Below, one piece after another: positions 8,326 to 18,764 of a stretch of DNA of 64,000 nucleotides. Within the stretch, counting starts at the first letter, position 1. Every line of letters starts with the position of its first letter. This DNA comes from Akkermansia sp. (GTDB lineage: Bacteria; Verrucomicrobiota; Verrucomicrobiia; Verrucomicrobiales; Akkermansiaceae). A program made the translations under genes and the position numbers. The stretch is taken from NCBI GenBank assembly GCA_022787425.1, contig JALFWB010000022.1, positions 28,774 to 92,773 of the forward strand, given 5' to 3'. Below the pieces are notes generated by a model that ran no database searches, had not been told where the DNA came from, and was given only the letters and a program-made list of their open reading frames with translations.

Positions 8326-10230
8326 TCAGTAGAGGAGGGGATCGATGGTTCGGTAGAATCTCCGCAGGTAGCGGAGCCACCCGGGAGCGTTGTACAGACG
8401 GACGCGGTCGGCGATTCGCCCCTCATGGTCAAGCACAGTGACGAGGCATTCCTCCCCCGGCTTCACCTGCAGGGTGTACCACCCATCGATGGACTGCATC
8501 GGGCCGTTCGGGCCCTCCACGCGGTAGTCCGCTTGGCGGCCTATCGGGTAGGTGTATAGACGGAACTTGACTTTGCCGTCTTTCGGCACGGTGTAGTCGT
8601 ACATGAAATCATCGTTCTCATCGACTGCTTTTACTAGGCTGACGGGGGAGATGGGGGTGGACTCGTAGGCCTCCACCTCCGCCAACCCGGCCCGAGGGCC
8701 TGCGCTTTGCGTGATCTCAATGCGGAAGCCTGTCTGGAGCTCCGAGCAGTCCGTGCGCAGGACGAGCGGTTCCCCACCGGCGGGCAGGGGTGGCAGCGGT
8801 ATTTCCTTGCCGCTGCTCAGGAAGATGCGACCGGACAGCACCCGGTTAGCGGGATCCGGGTGGTCATAGAGCCAAATTTCCTCAATGCGCTTGGGCTCGG
8901 CCAGGGTGAACTCGATGCACCCCACACGAGTGTCCGGACACCAGCCGTTATCAAAAGGTCTGGGGATTGTGGCGACGATATCGGCACTGTCCACCACCTT
9001 GAAGTCGTGGGCCTGTGAGGCATTTCCGCTGTCGGCCTTGGACGTGGCACGCAACAGGAGGTTACCTGTTGGCCGCCACCACATGACCTTGTCACCGTTA
9101 GGCAAGGAAGGATAAGTCGGGTGCTGGAACTTGTAGCATTGGAAGGCCTCGTACATGCTGTTACCGCACATGTAGTGAGTGAGCCCCCGTGAGGACACCG
9201 GCCAGCGCAGGCGTTGCTCCCACGAAAAATAGCTCACTTCGTCCATTCTGCCATCGCAATCACCCGGGGCCTTTAGGTCACCATCCTGCACCACGCGCGA
9301 GCTGCGGAGGTTCTCGCCTTCATAAAAGTCCTTGGGCGCGCGCCAGCAGGGGCGGTAGGCAAAGCCCTTCAGCACAAAGGGGCGGTAGTCCGGCTCGGTT
9401 CGAAGAACCTCGGCCAGTGCCTCCTCGAACAGGCAGCTCACGGAACGGTGCCCGGGATGTCTGTCATGGTCCACGCACACCATCATGTCGGGACGAATGC
9501 GGCGGATGACTTCTGTCATGTCCTCGCGCCAGTGGCGCTTGGTGTAGCTTCGCCCGGGCCGCAGGAGGGTTACGCCCTCCGGAGCCCATGTTTCGGTGGC
9601 GCCGCTGTAGCCGACCATTGCCTCGTCCTCCCCGGCGTTGTACAGGTCGCGTGTCTCCGGTTGCCAAGCATCTGCGTAGCCTAAGTAATAAATATGGTCA
9701 TGCGGGATGCCGTAGAAGTCCGCCATTTTCAGCACCTCCCGCACGCGCTTGGGGGCATTTTTCACCCCACGTCTGTCCCCATTGGTAGCAAATACGATGT
9801 AGACCTCGCTGTCTGCGCGGATGAGCTCCTCCGTCAGGCCTGCCATCAGGTTTGTGTCATCGTCTTGGTGAGGAACCATGACCAGCACGCGACCCCGAGC
9901 ATACAAGGTCGTTCGATCGACCTCGGGAACCCGGTAATCATTTGTTGCAAGATAGCCCCAAGTCCCTAGGGCGATGAGGACGAGCCCGGCAGCAGAAGCG
10001 GCGATAAGTCCCCTCCGTGTCCTTGGGGCTTTCCCGCTCCGCCTCCAACGAAACATGCCGAAAGCCGTCAACAGGGGGATCAGCCCCCACAGCAACCAAC
10101 ACAGCCAATTGTAGCGAATGTGAATCACACCCCGGGCAAGAAGTGCTGCAAACAGGGTAACCACGACAACCCCGATGACGCCGTTCCCACGCGCCGCCGG
10201 TTGATGCTCCGATTTTTCTGTGCTTGTCAT
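8326..10230 (-). CDS. Membrane-anchored PIG-L/LmbE-family deacetylase with C-terminal beta domains
   Basis: 634 residues. Two or three N-terminal membrane segments (about 18-37, 41-60, 74-95) precede a PIG-L domain with the zinc motif PHQDDD (120-125) and VDHDRHPGHRS later; these bind Zn2+ for N-deacetylation of GlcNAc-type substrates. The C-terminal half contains a likely F5/8-type-C-like segment (RVGCIEFTLAEPKRIEEIWLYD) and another beta-rich region. Membrane topology places catalysis outside the cytoplasm if the short linker follows an odd number of spans. First gene of the leftward unit with two GT25 genes, which suggests surface glycan modification. Confidence 0.8.
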   Translation of the reverse strand: MTSTEKSEHQPAARGNGVIGVVVVTLFAALLARGVIHIRYNWLCWLLWGLIPLLTAFGMFRWRRSGKAPRTRRGLIAASAAGLVLIALGTWGYLATNDYRVPEVDRTTLYARGRVLVMVPHQDDDTNLMAGLTEELIRADSEVYIVFATNGDRRGVKNAPKRVREVLKMADFYGIPHDHIYYLGYADAWQPETRDLYNAGEDEAMVGYSGATETWAPEGVTLLRPGRSYTKRHWREDMTEVIRRIRPDMMVCVDHDRHPGHRSVSCLFEEALAEVLRTEPDYRPFVLKGFAYRPCWRAPKDFYEGENLRSSRVVQDGDLKAPGDCDGRMDEVSYFSWEQRLRWPVSSRGLTHYMCGNSMYEAFQCYKFQHPTYPSLPNGDKVMWWRPTGNLLLRATSKADSGNASQAHDFKVVDSADIVATIPRPFDNGWCPDTRVGCIEFTLAEPKRIEEIWLYDHPDPANRVLSGRIFLSSGKEIPLPPLPAGGEPLVLRTDCSELQTGFRIEITQSAGPRAGLAEVEAYESTPISPVSLVKAVDENDDFMYDYTVPKDGKVKFRLYTYPIGRQADYRVEGPNGPMQSIDGWYTLQVKPGEECLVTVLDHEGRIADRVRLYNAPGWLRYLRRFYRTIDPLLY

Positions 10231-10245
10231 GATGAGTCCGAGATC

Positions 10246-10275
10246 ATTCTATCACAGTATCCGCCTGTTTGGCAA
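10246..10275 (-). promoter_or_regulatory. PIG-L/GT25 unit promoter
   Basis: Minus strand TTGCCA (10275-10270), 18-nt spacer, TAGAAT (10251-10246). The -10 ends 15 nt before ATG 10230, predicting a leader of under 10 nt. Confidence 0.6.
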
Positions 10276-10346
10276 GCACTATCACGCAGAAGCAGTGTTG
10301 AAAAAATGTTTTTTGGGGGTTGGTGTGTATTATTTTCCCTAAGGAC

Positions 10347-10375
10347 TTGACAGTATGTGAAAAATATACTAGAAT
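10347..10375 (+). promoter_or_regulatory. rml operon promoter
   Basis: TTGACA (10347-10352), 17-nt spacer, TAGAAT (10370-10375), 12 nt before rmlA ATG 10388. Divergent from the PIG-L promoter. Confidence 0.75.
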
Positions 10376-10387
10376 TCAAGGCACACC

Positions 10388-11275
10388 ATGAAGGGAATCA
10401 TCTTAGCCGGCGGAAGCGGGAGCCGATTGTATCCTTTGACGAGTACAACGTCAAAGCAACTTCTGCCTGTCTACGACAAGCCAATGATTTATTACCCGCT
10501 CTCAACACTGATGATGTTCGGGATTCGGGAGCTGTTGATTATCTCCACCCCGCAGGATACACCGAATATCGAGCGGCTCTTCGGGGACGGTAGTCACTTG
10601 GGTTTAGCAATTTCCTATGCTGTGCAGGAGGAGCCGAACGGTATCGCCCAGGCTTTCCACATCGGGGCGGATTTCATCGGGAATGATGATGTGGCGCTCA
10701 TCCTCGGTGACAATATCTTCTACATGGGGGACCAAATCAAGAGCTTCAAGCAGGAGGTAGAGCGCAACCGCGGCACGCGTGCGACGATATTTGCCTACCA
10801 TGTCTCGGATCCCGAGCGTTTCGGTGTGGTGGAGTTCGATGAGAACCGAATCGCCCTTTCCATTGAGGAGAAGCCGAAGAAGCCGAAGTCGAATTACGCT
10901 TCTGTCGGGCTCTATTTCTACCCGTCGGATGTGGTGCAGAGAGCGTGGACCCTGAAGCCCTCTGCCCGCGGTGAGTACGAGATCACGGATTTGAATAACA
11001 TGTACCTTCGCGAGGGTCGCATGTCCGTGGTGCCGATGAAACGGGGCAATGCGTGGCTGGATGCGGGCACGCCGAGCAGCTTGATGGATTCCTCCAACTT
11101 TGTGCAGATTATCGAGGAGCGCCAGGGGCTCAAGATTGCCTGTGTGGAGGAGATTGCGTATCGCTTGGGCTTCATTACGGATGAACAGATGACGGCGATT
11201 ATCCATTCCATCAAGCCTTGTAATTATCGCAGCTATCTGGAGAAAGTTTACCAGGAGAAGCATGAACTTTATTAA
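10388..11275 (+). CDS. rmlA: Glucose-1-phosphate thymidylyltransferase RmlA
   Basis: Makes dTDP-glucose from dTTP and glucose-1-phosphate, the first step of dTDP-L-rhamnose synthesis. 295 residues, the usual length. The N-terminus MKGIILAGGSGSRLYPLT is the nucleotide-binding signature, followed by SKQLLPVYDKPMIYYPLS, LILGDNIFYM and EKPKKPKSNYASVGLYFY. Later GRMSVVPMKRGNAWLDAGTP also fits RmlA. First of five overlapping or tightly spaced genes; rmlC begins 14 nt before its stop. Confidence 0.97.
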   Translation: MKGIILAGGSGSRLYPLTSTTSKQLLPVYDKPMIYYPLSTLMMFGIRELLIISTPQDTPNIERLFGDGSHLGLAISYAVQEEPNGIAQAFHIGADFIGNDDVALILGDNIFYMGDQIKSFKQEVERNRGTRATIFAYHVSDPERFGVVEFDENRIALSIEEKPKKPKSNYASVGLYFYPSDVVQRAWTLKPSARGEYEITDLNNMYLREGRMSVVPMKRGNAWLDAGTPSSLMDSSNFVQIIEERQGLKIACVEEIAYRLGFITDEQMTAIIHSIKPCNYRSYLEKVYQEKHELY

Positions 11276-11810
11276 AACGGAAATCGAGGGGCTGGTCATC
11301 ATCGAGCCGCGTATCTTCCGCGATGCTCGGGGGTATTTCTTTGAGAGCTATAATGCGGCGGAGTTTGCGCGCAACGGTATCAACGCCGTTTTTGTGCAGG
11401 ATAACCAGTCGCAATCCTCATACGGTGTCATCCGGGGGTTGCATTGCCAGCTCGGGGAGCACTCCCAAGCCAAGCTTGTTCGCGTTCTTCAGGGGCGTGT
11501 GCTGGATGTGGCTGTCGATATTCGACCGGGTTCGCCGACCTTTGGTAAACACTTGGCCGTGGAGCTCTCCGCTGAGAATCATCGCCAGCTCTTCATTCCC
11601 CGTCATTTTCTCCATGGTTTCTCTGTGTTGAGCGAGACGGCGGTCTTTGCCTACAAGGTGGATAATTTATACTGCAAGGAATCCGAGTTCGGCATCCGCT
11701 ATGATGACCCCGAAATCGGTATTGATTGGAAGATCCCGGCCGAGGCCGTTGTGACTTCGGAGAAGGATAGAATTGCAAACAGTCTCAAAGATGTACCTGA
11801 TCACCGGTAG
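11262..11810 (+). CDS. rmlC: dTDP-4-dehydrorhamnose 3,5-epimerase RmlC
   Basis: Third enzyme of dTDP-L-rhamnose synthesis, a cupin epimerase. 182 residues, normal length. Seen: PRIFRDARGYFFESYN, FVQDNQSQSSYGVIRGLHCQ (catalytic His of RGLHxQ), KLVRVLQGRVLDVAVDIR, and PRHFLHGFSVLSE. The start ATG 11262 overlaps rmlA by 14 nt and is preceded by GGAG (11252-11258 region), one of few visible Shine-Dalgarno-like sites here, as expected for an internal cistron. Confidence 0.97.
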   Translation: MNFIKTEIEGLVIIEPRIFRDARGYFFESYNAAEFARNGINAVFVQDNQSQSSYGVIRGLHCQLGEHSQAKLVRVLQGRVLDVAVDIRPGSPTFGKHLAVELSAENHRQLFIPRHFLHGFSVLSETAVFAYKVDNLYCKESEFGIRYDDPEIGIDWKIPAEAVVTSEKDRIANSLKDVPDHR

Positions 11811-12612
11811 TTACGGACAACTGGGCACGGAGCTGGGGCGCCTGCTCCCGGATGCCATCCTGACGGATTACGATACGCTCGACATCACGGATGCCGCAGC
11901 GGTAGGGCGTTTTGTAGCGGAGCACGGGGTGACACATATCATCAACTGCGCGGCCTACACAGCGGTGGATAAGGCAGAGGAGGATGCGGATAAGGCTTTG
12001 CTGCTGAATGCTGCGGGCCCTGCGAATTTGGCTGCGACGGGGGCCACGGTGGTACACATCTCCACGGATTATGTATTTGACGGCACGGGACACCGCCCCT
12101 ATGAGCCGACGGACGAGCCGAACCCGGTTTCTGTTTACGGGCGCACCAAGTTGAAGGGGGAGCAGGAGGTGCTTCGCTTGGCGAAAAACGCGATTATCAT
12201 CCGCACGGCTTGGCTCTATTCCGCTCACGGCAATAATTTTGTTAAGACCATGCGTCGTCTCGGTGCGGAGCGGGAGTCACTGAATGTGGTGAACGATCAA
12301 ATCGGCACGCCGACCTTCGCCGGGGACTTGGCTGCGGCCATCGCGGCCATCCTGCCGCAGATTCGGCCCGGTCAGAAGGGTATTTACCATTATACAAACG
12401 AGGGCGTGGCTTCTTGGTATGATTTTGCGCGGGAGATCATGGAGCTCTCCGGGCTTTCCTGCCGTGTGAATCCCGTACCTTCCTCGGCCTATCCCACCAA
12501 GGCGCAGCGTCCGTTTTACAGTGTTCTCAGCAAGGAGAGCATCAAGCACGATTTTAACCTCGCCATTCCTCATTGGAAAAATAGTCTCATCACATGTCTC
12601 AAGCAATTCTAG
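11791..12612 (+). CDS. rmlD: dTDP-4-dehydrorhamnose reductase RmlD
   Basis: Last enzyme of dTDP-L-rhamnose synthesis, an NADPH-dependent SDR. 273 residues from ATG 11791; an upstream TTG at 11773 is open but the Rossmann motif YLITGSYGQLGTEL begins right after 11791. Other signs: HIINCAAYTAVDKAEED, HISTDYVFDGTG, and the YGRTK catalytic pair. Overlaps rmlC by 20 nt and is overlapped by rmlB by 19 nt. Confidence 0.95.
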   Translation: MYLITGSYGQLGTELGRLLPDAILTDYDTLDITDAAAVGRFVAEHGVTHIINCAAYTAVDKAEEDADKALLLNAAGPANLAATGATVVHISTDYVFDGTGHRPYEPTDEPNPVSVYGRTKLKGEQEVLRLAKNAIIIRTAWLYSAHGNNFVKTMRRLGAERESLNVVNDQIGTPTFAGDLAAAIAAILPQIRPGQKGIYHYTNEGVASWYDFAREIMELSGLSCRVNPVPSSAYPTKAQRPFYSVLSKESIKHDFNLAIPHWKNSLITCLKQF

Positions 12613-13604
12613 TCACCGGAGGGGCCGGTTTCATCGGCTCCAATTTTGTTCCCTACTTCTGCGAGAAGTATCCGCAGTATCATGTTATTAACTTGGATCT
12701 GCTCACCTACGCGGGTAATCCGGACAACCTGCGGGAGTGTGAGTCCATGCTGAATTACACTTTCGTACAGGGCGATATCTGCGATGCGGAGTTGATCTCA
12801 CGCCTCTTCGAGGAGTATGATATTCGCGGTGTTATTCATTTCGCGGCGGAGAGCCATGTAGATAATTCAATCAAGAATCCGCTTGCGTTCATCCGTACGA
12901 ACATCGAGGGTACGTTTACCTTGATTAACACGGCCTACCGGCACTGGATGTCCGGCCCCAATCAGGTGAAGCCGGGCTATGAGTCCTGCCGTTTCCATCA
13001 CATTTCCACGGATGAGGTGTACGGTACGCTGGGGGCGGAGGGCTTCTTCCGGGAGACGACGCCCTATGCGCCGAACAGCCCGTATTCCGCCAGTAAGGCG
13101 AGCTCGGATTTTATCGTTCGCGCCTTCCATCACACCTACGGGATGAATGTAACGACATCTAACTGCTCCAACAACTACGGGCCGAAGCAGCATCGGGAGA
13201 AGCTCATCCCCCTCATGATTGAGCGCGCCTTGGCGGAGCAGCCCATGCCGGTTTACGGTGCCGGGGCGAACATTCGCGATTGGCTTTATGTGCTGGATCA
13301 CTGCAAGGCGATCGACCTCATTTTCCATCGCGGGCGCAGCGGGGAAACCTATAACATCGGCGGCCACAATGAGCGTAACAATATGCAGATTGTTCACCGT
13401 ATCTGTGATCTCCTCGATGAACGCCGTCCGCGTTCCGGCGGGAAGAAGTATGCCGACCTTATCACCTTTGTGGCGGACCGCCCGGGGCATGACCTGCGCT
13501 ACGCCATCGATGCGACCAAGCTCACGGAGGAGCTCGGCTGGCATGCTGACGAGAATTTTGACACGGGCATTGTCAAGACCGTTGATTGGTATCTCAACCA
13601 TTGA
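12594..13604 (+). CDS. rmlB: dTDP-glucose 4,6-dehydratase RmlB
   Basis: Second enzyme of the rhamnose pathway, NAD-dependent. 336 residues. VTGGAGFIGSNFV binds NAD; HISTDEVYGTLG, YSASKASSDFIVRA (Tyr/Lys pair), NCSNNYGPKQHREKLIPLMI and ADRPGHDLRYAIDATKL are diagnostic. Gene order rmlA-C-D-B completes the pathway within 3.2 kb with every junction overlapping, which indicates one transcript and coupled translation. Confidence 0.97.
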   Translation: MSQAILVTGGAGFIGSNFVPYFCEKYPQYHVINLDLLTYAGNPDNLRECESMLNYTFVQGDICDAELISRLFEEYDIRGVIHFAAESHVDNSIKNPLAFIRTNIEGTFTLINTAYRHWMSGPNQVKPGYESCRFHHISTDEVYGTLGAEGFFRETTPYAPNSPYSASKASSDFIVRAFHHTYGMNVTTSNCSNNYGPKQHREKLIPLMIERALAEQPMPVYGAGANIRDWLYVLDHCKAIDLIFHRGRSGETYNIGGHNERNNMQIVHRICDLLDERRPRSGGKKYADLITFVADRPGHDLRYAIDATKLTEELGWHADENFDTGIVKTVDWYLNH

Positions 13605-13612
13605 TCTTCGCC

Positions 13613-14488
13613 ATGTCTGCCGCCGCACCGCTCATCTCGGTTCTCATTCCGACCTACAAGCCGACCCCCGCCTTTCTGCGCGAGGCCATCGACAGTATTC
13701 TGGCTCAGACGGAGCCGGACTTCGAGCTGTTGCTTCTCGATGACTCGCCCTCCGACCCGGCGGTGCGGGAGGTCGCGGAGTCGTACACGGACCCTCGTAT
13801 CCGCTTCATCGATGATGGTGTGAACCGTGGCATCTCCGGCGCTCGGAATCGCCTGCTGGAGGAGGCGCGGGGGGAGTTTGTGGCCATCATGGACCACGAT
13901 GATGTCTCTTTCCCGGAGCGTTTTCGCAAGCAGGTTGACTACCTGAGGGCGCATCCGGAGGTCGGGGTAGTGGGTTGCCTGATGGAGCGCTCCAATGACG
14001 GCAAATTCTTCAACTACCCCGAGAAGGATGGGGATATACGCTTGGCATTCATGTATGACTGTGCCGTGCCGCACACGGGGACGATGCTGCGCCGCAGCCT
14101 TCTGGCGAAGTACGGTGTCAAGTATGATCCCATTTACTCCCCGGCGGAGGATTACGCGCTCTTCTCCTCGCTGCTGCCGTATACGTCTTTTTACAATATT
14201 CCCGAGCCGCTTGTGCGCTATCGTCTCTACCCGGAGAACACGTCCAAGACGCAGCGTCAGCTGATGTGGCGTTCTGCCGCCTTGGTGCGTGCCAAAGCGC
14301 AGACGGTCGACCCCCTCGCGCGGCGTCAGTACCGAGCCATTGCCACGCAGGTTACTCGGGTGAAGCTGTTCGGTTGTCTGACAATTCTCGGCATTGTGAC
14401 CGACCTGCACATCACCAGGGTTAAGCTCTTTAACCTGATTCCGATTTTGACGATCAAGCGGAGACGCCGTATTCGCGGGATCTACTGA
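13613..14488 (+). CDS. Glycosyltransferase family 2
   Basis: 291 residues from ATG 13613. GT-A fold signs: ISVLIPTYKPTPAFLREAIDSILAQTEPDFELLLLDD, then GISGARNRLLEEARGEFVAIMDHDD (DxD metal site) and the later YSPAEDYALFSSL, typical of the acceptor-side ED motif. Specificity cannot be read; its position 8 nt after rmlB suggests it transfers rhamnose or another surface-polysaccharide sugar. The C-terminus is basic with a hydrophobic patch. Converges on metH with 11 nt between stops and no clear terminator. Confidence 0.85.
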   Translation: MSAAAPLISVLIPTYKPTPAFLREAIDSILAQTEPDFELLLLDDSPSDPAVREVAESYTDPRIRFIDDGVNRGISGARNRLLEEARGEFVAIMDHDDVSFPERFRKQVDYLRAHPEVGVVGCLMERSNDGKFFNYPEKDGDIRLAFMYDCAVPHTGTMLRRSLLAKYGVKYDPIYSPAEDYALFSSLLPYTSFYNIPEPLVRYRLYPENTSKTQRQLMWRSAALVRAKAQTVDPLARRQYRAIATQVTRVKLFGCLTILGIVTDLHITRVKLFNLIPILTIKRRRRIRGIY

Positions 14489-14499
14489 TTATTCCGAGT

Positions 14500-17400
14500 T
14501 CAGGACAGCGTGCGCCCCGTTCGGGCCCGGTAGTCCTCCCGCTGGTCATCACCAATGGGGCCTACTGCAAAGTATGCCGCCGTCGGGTGGTTGAAAAGCA
14601 GCGCACACACGGAGGAGGGCGGGGACATCATGAAGGAATCGGTGAGCGTGGCCCCGGTATGCTCCGTGGCCTGTAACAGATCGAATACAATCGCTTTCTC
14701 CGCATGGTCGGGCTGGCTGGGGTAGCCGCAGGCGGGGCGTATGGAGGCACTGCCTTCCGTTGGCCATACGGTGTTAATGATTTGGTTAGAGCGTTCGGCG
14801 AGGGCCTCTGCCAGCATGTTGGCGCAGGCTTCGATGAGGATGGCATTATAGGAATCCATTTCCTTCTCGCGGAGTTGCTCTGCCCATTCCCGGGCTCCGG
14901 TGATAGAAAGTTGCAGTGCGCCGACATAGCCGGGGTAGGGGGCGGGAGCAACGAAATCCGCCAGTGCGCGGCGCGCGGTCTTCGCTTCTTTCTGCTGGCG
15001 GAGGGTGTGCAGCACCACGCCGTTTTCCAGCCGAATATCGTCTCCCGTGCTGTTAGCAGGCCAGATGCCGAAACAGGCGGCGGCGTGCAGGCGGTGCTCC
15101 GCAAAGGCTCGCTTCAGCAGGGCATCTGCCTCGCTGAGCAGGGTGCGGGCTTGGGCCACCTTGTCCTGCGGGGCATCGGGATGGAAGTCCTGCCGCGCGG
15201 GGTTCCAGACGTCGTGCATGTCAAAGGTTCGCAGAACGATACTGCGGTCTGCGAGGGCGAGCAGTTCGTCCCAAGTGACGGGGAAATCCGGCATGCCGTG
15301 GCGGCTGCAGCAGGGGCAGCCCGTGTGCTCCGCCGGGGGAACCGCGATGGTGAAGACACCGGTGCGCTGCGGTGCGGGGTTCGGCCGGGCCTCCCAATCC
15401 GTCTGCGGCGCGCGTGCGCGAGCTTCGGCCAAGGAGAGCAGAGGAACTTTCTTTTGTTGGAAATCGTTGCGGGCTTTTTCTTGCTGCTGCTTGATATCCG
15501 TAATGTAGTCCTCGCGATTTTTCCCGCAGAGTGCGGCGGCACAGGGGACGATGGTTGAGGCATCTGCCGTGCGCACAACAACGCCGTCCGGGTAGAGAGG
15601 GGCGAGTTTCAGCGCGGTGTGCAGCTCGCTCGTGGTGGCCCCTCCTACCAACAGCGGCGTGTGTAACCCTGCTTCTTGCATGGCTCGTGCCACGCCGGCC
15701 ATCTCTTCCAGCGAGGGGGTGATGAGCCCGGAAAGTGCCACGATGTCGGCCTTGTGCTCCAACGCTGCGGACAGTATCTGTTCACAGGGAACCATGACTC
15801 CGAGGTCAATGACGCGGAAGCCATTGCAGGCCAGCACAACGCCGACGATATTCTTGCCGATGTCGTGCACGTCGCCCTTCACGGTAGCGAGCACCACGGT
15901 CCCGGCACTGCTGCCGCCCTGTTGCTCCGCCTCGATGAGGGGAGTGAGAATAGCAACACTCTGCTTCATGACACGGGCGCTTTTAACAACCTGAGGCAGG
16001 AACATTTTACCGCTGCCGAAGAGTTCGCCCACCTGCCGCATGCCGTCCATGAGCGGTCCCTCGATGACCGACAGCGGTGAGGGGGCATCCGTGAGGGCCT
16101 CTCGGGTGTCGGCTTCGATGTGGGTGGAAATGCCGTGTACGAGGGCGTAAGCGAGTCTCTCGCCGACCGGGGCTTTTCGCCAAGCGTCCGCCGCCGGGGC
16201 GGTTTGGGTCGGGGCAGGGGCACCGGCCCCGGCCGCCTTCAGTTGGGCCTTGTGCTCCGCCAGTTCCTTAGAGTAGGAGATGAGGCATTCCGTTGCGTCC
16301 TCGCAGCGGTTCAGCAGCACATCCTCTACCAATTTGCGGCGATGTTCGGGCAGGGTGGCGTAGTCCGTCATCAGGGCGGCGTTCACGATACAGAGGTCCA
16401 AACCCGCGGCCGAGGCGTGGTGCAGGAAGGCGGAGTGCATGGCCTCTCGCACGGCGTTGATACCGCGGAAGGAGAAGGAGACATTCGAGATGCCGCCTGA
16501 GATGTGGCAGAGGGGGTGCGCTGCGTGAATCTGCTCCGCTGCTTGGAAGAAATGCAGGGCGTGGTTAGCATGCTCGGCGAACCCTGTGCCGACGGTGAGG
16601 ACGTTCGGGTCGAAGATGATATCCTCCTCCGGGAAGCCGACAACTTCCGTGAGGAGTTTGTGAGCACGGTGAGCAATAGCTATTCTGTCCTCGCGTTCGT
16701 GGGCTTGCCCTTGCTCATCGAAGCCCATCACCACAACAGCAGCCCCGAAGCGGCGTATCATACGCGCATGGTCGATGAATTCCTGCTCGCCGTTTTTGAG
16801 GGAGATGGAGTTCACGATGGCTTTGCCCTGCAGGCAGCGCAGGCCGGCCAGAATGGTGCCCCATTCGGAGGAGTCTACCATCACGGGTACGCGGGCGATG
16901 TCCGGTTCCGCCGCCAAAAGATTCAGGAAGCGGGTCATGGCCGCCGGGCCGTCAATCATGCCGTCATCAAAACAAACATCCAATACCCGTGCGCCTTTCT
17001 GCACCTGCGCACGCGCAATCTCAACGGCTTCTTCGTAGGCGCCCGCGCGGATGAGTTTGGCAAACTTGGGAGAGCCTGCCACGTTGCAGCGTTCGCCGAC
17101 AAAGAGTAGGTCTTCGCTGCGTTCGTGGTTCATGGGCTCCAGTCCGGAGAGACGCAGTACACCATCCTGCGGGTGGGGCTGCACGGTGTGCGGCGGCAGT
17201 CCTCGGACGGCTTCCGCGATAGCTCGGATATATTCCGGTGTCGTGCCGCAGCAGCCACCGACGAAGTTCAGCAGGCCCTCCTCGGCATAGCGGCGCAGAA
17301 TGCCGGCCATGTGCTCTGCCGTGTGCTCGTAGCCGGAGGGCGAGAGCGGGGTGGGCAGGCCTGCATTCGGGTACATGCTCAGGGCACAGTCTGCTACGCG

Positions 17401-18264
17401 TGCCAGCTCCTGCGCGAAGGGCAGCATCAAGTCTGCTCCCAGCGCACAGTTCAGCCCCACGGCCAAGGGGGCACTGTGGCGCACAGAGTTCCAGAAGGCC
17501 TCCACCGTCTGCCCGGAGAGGGTGCGCCCGGCGCGATCCGTGACGGTAAAGCTGATGATATGCGGGGGCAGGGGACGCTCCTCGCGCAGTTCGGCCATAG
17601 CATACAAACATGCCTTGGCGTTCAGGGTGTCGAAGATGGTCTCCAGCAGCAGCAGGTCAGCCCCGCCGTCCGCCAGTGCGATGATTTGCTCGCGGTAGGC
17701 GCGGCGCAGTTGCTCGAAGTTGACGGCGCGGAAACCGGGGTCGGTCACTTCCGGGGAGAGGGAGGCGGTGACGGCCATGGGCCCGATGGAGCCTGCCACC
17801 AAGCGGGGGCATCCGTCCTGAGCCTCCGCTGCATCTGCCGCGCGGCGGGCAAGGGCGCAGGCTTCCAGGTTCATGCGCCGCACGATGGCTGCCAACTCCT
17901 CATCGGCCAATACGCCGTCGTAATAGGCTTGGTCGTGCCGCGTGTCTGCCGGCGCACGGTGAAAGAATTCGTGTTGACCGATGCAGGTAGCGGAAAAGGT
18001 GCAGGTGCTGATGATATCCGACCCGGCAGCCAGGTAATCGGCGTGGATTTTGGCGAGAATCTCCGGGTGGGTGAGCACCAGCACATCGTTGTTGTTCTTC
18101 AGGTCTTGCGGGTAGCGCTCACGGTCTGCAAACAGGGTGCCTCGGTAGTCCTCCTCGCTCAAATGGTGCTGCTGCACCACTGTGCCCATGGCACCATCCA
18201 ACAGGATGATGCGTCGTTTCATCTCTTGCTGCAAATAGGCCAGCCGCTCTGCCGGGGTGCTCAT
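14500..18264 (-). CDS. metH: Cobalamin-dependent methionine synthase MetH
   Basis: Transfers methyl from methyl-THF via cobalamin to homocysteine. 1254 residues. Domain order: homocysteine/zinc domain ([33 protein letters not shown]), pterin domain ([21 protein letters not shown]), cap and B12 domain ([16 protein letters not shown] carries the lower-ligand His) and the C-terminal SAM-activation domain ([12 protein letters not shown]). ATG 18264 is chosen over TTG 18273. No cobalamin riboswitch was recognised in the 95 nt up to nuoA, which contain the nuoA terminator; the promoter is not obvious. Confidence 0.97.
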   Translation of the reverse strand: MSTPAERLAYLQQEMKRRIILLDGAMGTVVQQHHLSEEDYRGTLFADRERYPQDLKNNNDVLVLTHPEILAKIHADYLAAGSDIISTCTFSATCIGQHEFFHRAPADTRHDQAYYDGVLADEELAAIVRRMNLEACALARRAADAAEAQDGCPRLVAGSIGPMAVTASLSPEVTDPGFRAVNFEQLRRAYREQIIALADGGADLLLLETIFDTLNAKACLYAMAELREERPLPPHIISFTVTDRAGRTLSGQTVEAFWNSVRHSAPLAVGLNCALGADLMLPFAQELARVADCALSMYPNAGLPTPLSPSGYEHTAEHMAGILRRYAEEGLLNFVGGCCGTTPEYIRAIAEAVRGLPPHTVQPHPQDGVLRLSGLEPMNHERSEDLLFVGERCNVAGSPKFAKLIRAGAYEEAVEIARAQVQKGARVLDVCFDDGMIDGPAAMTRFLNLLAAEPDIARVPVMVDSSEWGTILAGLRCLQGKAIVNSISLKNGEQEFIDHARMIRRFGAAVVVMGFDEQGQAHEREDRIAIAHRAHKLLTEVVGFPEEDIIFDPNVLTVGTGFAEHANHALHFFQAAEQIHAAHPLCHISGGISNVSFSFRGINAVREAMHSAFLHHASAAGLDLCIVNAALMTDYATLPEHRRKLVEDVLLNRCEDATECLISYSKELAEHKAQLKAAGAGAPAPTQTAPAADAWRKAPVGERLAYALVHGISTHIEADTREALTDAPSPLSVIEGPLMDGMRQVGELFGSGKMFLPQVVKSARVMKQSVAILTPLIEAEQQGGSSAGTVVLATVKGDVHDIGKNIVGVVLACNGFRVIDLGVMVPCEQILSAALEHKADIVALSGLITPSLEEMAGVARAMQEAGLHTPLLVGGATTSELHTALKLAPLYPDGVVVRTADASTIVPCAAALCGKNREDYITDIKQQQEKARNDFQQKKVPLLSLAEARARAPQTDWEARPNPAPQRTGVFTIAVPPAEHTGCPCCSRHGMPDFPVTWDELLALADRSIVLRTFDMHDVWNPARQDFHPDAPQDKVAQARTLLSEADALLKRAFAEHRLHAAACFGIWPANSTGDDIRLENGVVLHTLRQQKEAKTARRALADFVAPAPYPGYVGALQLSITGAREWAEQLREKEMDSYNAILIEACANMLAEALAERSNQIINTVWPTEGSASIRPACGYPSQPDHAEKAIVFDLLQATEHTGATLTDSFMMSPPSSVCALLFNHPTAAYFAVGPIGDDQREDYRARTGRTLS

Positions 18265-18282
18265 CGTTGTCAATAGTCAGGG

Positions 18283-18323
18283 GGAAGAAAAGAACCCTGC
18301 CGGGGTCAATCCCGCAGCAGGGT
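18283..18323 (-). terminator. Rho-independent terminator after nuoA
   Basis: On the minus strand a stem of ACCCTGC (18323-18317) with GCAGGGT (18300-18294), with extra inner pairs, is followed by a T-rich stretch (TCTTTTCTT). It separates nuoA from metH, so metH probably has its own promoter. Confidence 0.7.
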
Positions 18324-18359
18324 CAGGAAGAGAAAATGTCTTGTCGCGGGGAATGCGCA

Positions 18360-18752
18360 TCAGGCGCGCGGCTTCGGATTGCGGTGCCAAGTGATCACAC
18401 CCTTGCCGACGGCATACAGGTATGCCACCACCAGCACACCGATGAACGCTGCCATCGCGCCGAAGGCTGAGGCATTGCCCAGCACAAAGTCCTTGAAGCC
18501 CAAGGCCCACGGATACAGGAACACCACCTCCAAGTCAAACACCAAGAAGAGGATGGCGACCATGTAGAACTTGATGGAGAAGAACGCCGGCGCACCCTCA
18601 CCCTCCGGCACATTACCGCATTCGTAAGGTACCTCTGTAGGCTTCCGCAATTTAGCACGACGGCCGAAAATGATGCTGAGGACAATGATCATGCCGGCAA
18701 AACCGAAGCCTGCAAGCAACTGAATAAGCGCTGAAAAGTATTCCTGAAGCAT
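18360..18752 (-). CDS. nuoA: NADH-quinone oxidoreductase subunit A (NuoA)
   Basis: Small membrane subunit of complex I. 130 residues from ATG 18752, which follows a good promoter. Three membrane segments (about 10-30, 58-80, 90-112) and the family signature [47 protein letters not shown] are seen in part. Unusual: no nuoB or other complex I gene is adjacent; it is flanked by an ankyrin gene and metH and has its own promoter and terminator, so it is an orphan subunit gene here. Confidence 0.95.
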   Translation of the reverse strand: MLQEYFSALIQLLAGFGFAGMIIVLSIIFGRRAKLRKPTEVPYECGNVPEGEGAPAFFSIKFYMVAILFLVFDLEVVFLYPWALGFKDFVLGNASAFGAMAAFIGVLVVAYLYAVGKGVITWHRNPKPRA

Positions 18753-18764
18753 AGCAACAGCCCT

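Noticed and set aside
18265..18359. Possible cobalamin riboswitch before metH
   Set aside because: The 95-nt gap holds the nuoA terminator and no B12-box-like sequence; it is too short for a cobalamin riboswitch.
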